Positions 6,013-6,734 of a stretch of DNA of 6,734 nt are shown here, one piece after another. Location: the NCBI GenBank assembly GCA_016763235.1, contig JAESUE010000275.1, positions 1 through 6,734 on the forward strand, given 5' to 3'. A model generated the notes under the pieces. That model was given only the letters and a program-made list of their open reading frames with translations, was not told the origin of the DNA and ran no database searches. Position 1 is the first letter of the stretch. Each line of letters starts with the position of its first letter. A program made the position numbers and the translations under genes. Origin of the DNA: Pseudomonadales bacterium. GTDB lineage: Bacteria > Pseudomonadota > Gammaproteobacteria > Pseudomonadales > UBA3067.

Positions 6013-6080
6013 GTAACCACCCATCTCACACTCAAATTTGAACGTAACCTGAACAGTTACAGAGTTCGCTGAGTCGTTAC
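6013..6080. repeat. Intergenic repeat element, copy 2 (shorter), after ribA
   Basis: The 42-base core at 6031-6072 matches 5204-5245 in the same orientation with two substitutions (C to T and G to A). Homology fades over the next 8 bases, where 5 match. The right end GCTGAGTCGTTAC (6068-6080) and the segment GTAACCACCCATC (6013-6025) pair at 10 of 13 positions, so this may be a shorter copy with degenerate inverted-repeat ends. It starts two bases after the ribA TAG. Inside, GTAAC/GTTAC can form a 5-bp hairpin. The core is clear; the outer boundaries are tentative. Confidence 0.65.
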
Positions 6081-6097
6081 GATTAGTTTACCCTTCG

Positions 6098-6113
6098 ACT
6101 AGCTTGGCCTAGT
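6098..6113. other. Small palindrome between ribA and dxs
   Basis: ACTAG (6098-6102) and CTAGT (6109-6113) form a 5-bp stem with a 6-base loop, 14 bases beyond the dxs stop. No T-run follows in either direction, so it is a poor terminator candidate. No other terminator is visible between these convergent genes. Confidence 0.25.
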
Positions 6114-6127
6114 GATGGGGCAAGCAG

Positions 6128-6734
6128 TTATGATCGAAGCACTTGTTTTTCAACGTTAAGCACCTTGCTAGGGTGTGCTTTTTGAAGCTGATTCCAGCGA
6201 CTTTCCACGGCTTTATAAATGCCATCTTCATCTAAACCGCAGTGTGAAAGCTGGCTCTCATGCTTGCCGTGCTCAAGAAAATGATCAGGAAGGCCTATGT
6301 GAAGAATAGGTTTAAGGATGCCCTCCCTAGATAGAAATTCGCTGACAGCTGACCCCGCGCCACCAGCGATGGCGTTCTCTTCTACGGTAACAAGTAGCTC
6401 GTGTTGCTTGGACATTTCACGGATCAAATCCTCGTCCAGGGGTTTCACAAAACGCATATCAACGACGGTGGCACCGAATTTTTTGGCCGCAGCAAGGCAG
6501 GGCGTAATCACCGTTCCAAATGCCAGAAAGGCAATGTTCTTACCTTTTTGTCTGACCACCCCTTTTCCTATTTCTACAGTATCGAGGTCTGCCGTTATCG
6601 TAATTCCCGTTGCTTGCCCGCGAGGGTAGCGCACGGCAGCAGGGCCGTTATGTTGATAACCTGTGCTTAGCAAAAGTCGGCATTCATTCTCATCAGAAGG
6701 GGCAGCAAGCACCATATTGGGAATGCAGCGCAGA
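6128..6734 (-). CDS. dxs: 1-deoxy-D-xylulose-5-phosphate synthase, C-terminal part (truncated by window edge)
   Basis: Dxs condenses pyruvate and glyceraldehyde 3-phosphate, using thiamine diphosphate, to DXP, the entry to the MEP isoprenoid pathway and a precursor of thiamine and pyridoxal. About 201 C-terminal residues of a roughly 620-640 residue protein are visible; the gene enters from the right edge, so the apparent ATG at 6715 is internal (preceded in frame by LRCIPN). The end of the pyrimidine-binding domain shows APSDENECR and AVRYPRGQA, whose arginine corresponds to the phosphate-binding Arg of E. coli Dxs as I recall it. The transketolase C-terminal domain shows VVDMRFVKPLDEDLI, TVEENAIAGGAGSAV and HIGLPDHFLEHG. 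The stop is TAA at 6130-6128. It converges on ribA, with a repeat element in the gap between them. Confidence 0.96.
   Translation of the reverse strand, partial: LRCIPNMVLAAPSDENECRLLLSTGYQHNGPAAVRYPRGQATGITITADLDTVEIGKGVVRQKGKNIAFLAFGTVITPCLAAAKKFGATVVDMRFVKPLDEDLIREMSKQHELLVTVEENAIAGGAGSAVSEFLSREGILKPILHIGLPDHFLEHGKHESQLSHCGLDEDGIYKAVESRWNQLQKAHPSKVLNVEKQVLRS

Overview
The window looks like ordinary chromosome from a gammaproteobacterium of moderate GC. The protein matches (DsbD, DUF2333, Ppa, a fused PP2C/kinase, a TIGR02281-type retropepsin, RibA, Dxs) most resemble Pseudomonas and marine Cellvibrionaceae-type relatives. That placement is inferred from recalled family sequences, not from a search. 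There is no phage, plasmid, transposase, CRISPR or RNA gene that I can support.

Layout, left to right: (1) the 5' end of dsbD on the minus strand, cut by the window edge. (2) A 390-base gap with no convincing gene. (3) A DUF2333 membrane protein on the plus strand, ending in an intrinsic terminator and then a perfect 17-bp bidirectional terminator shared with (4) ppa, inorganic pyrophosphatase, on the minus strand with a near-consensus sigma-70 promoter. (5) Divergent from ppa, a PP2C phosphatase fused to a Ser/Thr kinase with one C-terminal membrane helix. (6) A secreted or periplasmic retropepsin-like aspartic protease whose start is broken: the signal peptide is open in the protease frame, but its plausible start codon and ribosome-binding site lie in another frame. 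(7) ribA, GTP cyclohydrolase II, plus strand. (8) The 3' end of dxs on the minus strand, convergent with ribA and cut by the right edge.

The genes do not form one pathway. RibA (riboflavin) and Dxs (isoprenoid precursors, thiamine, pyridoxal) are housekeeping biosynthesis, Ppa removes pyrophosphate, and DsbD supplies periplasmic reducing power. The kinase/phosphatase and the protease are the least understood members.

The most unusual signals are a 42-base intergenic repeat (40/42 identical) found on both sides of ribA, each copy inside a segment with inverted-repeat ends that starts 1 to 2 bases after the TAG stop of the gene before it; the apparent one-base frameshift at the start of the protease gene; and a terminator-like hairpin on the antisense strand inside the DUF2333 gene. 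I found no clear evidence of a wholly new multi-gene system.
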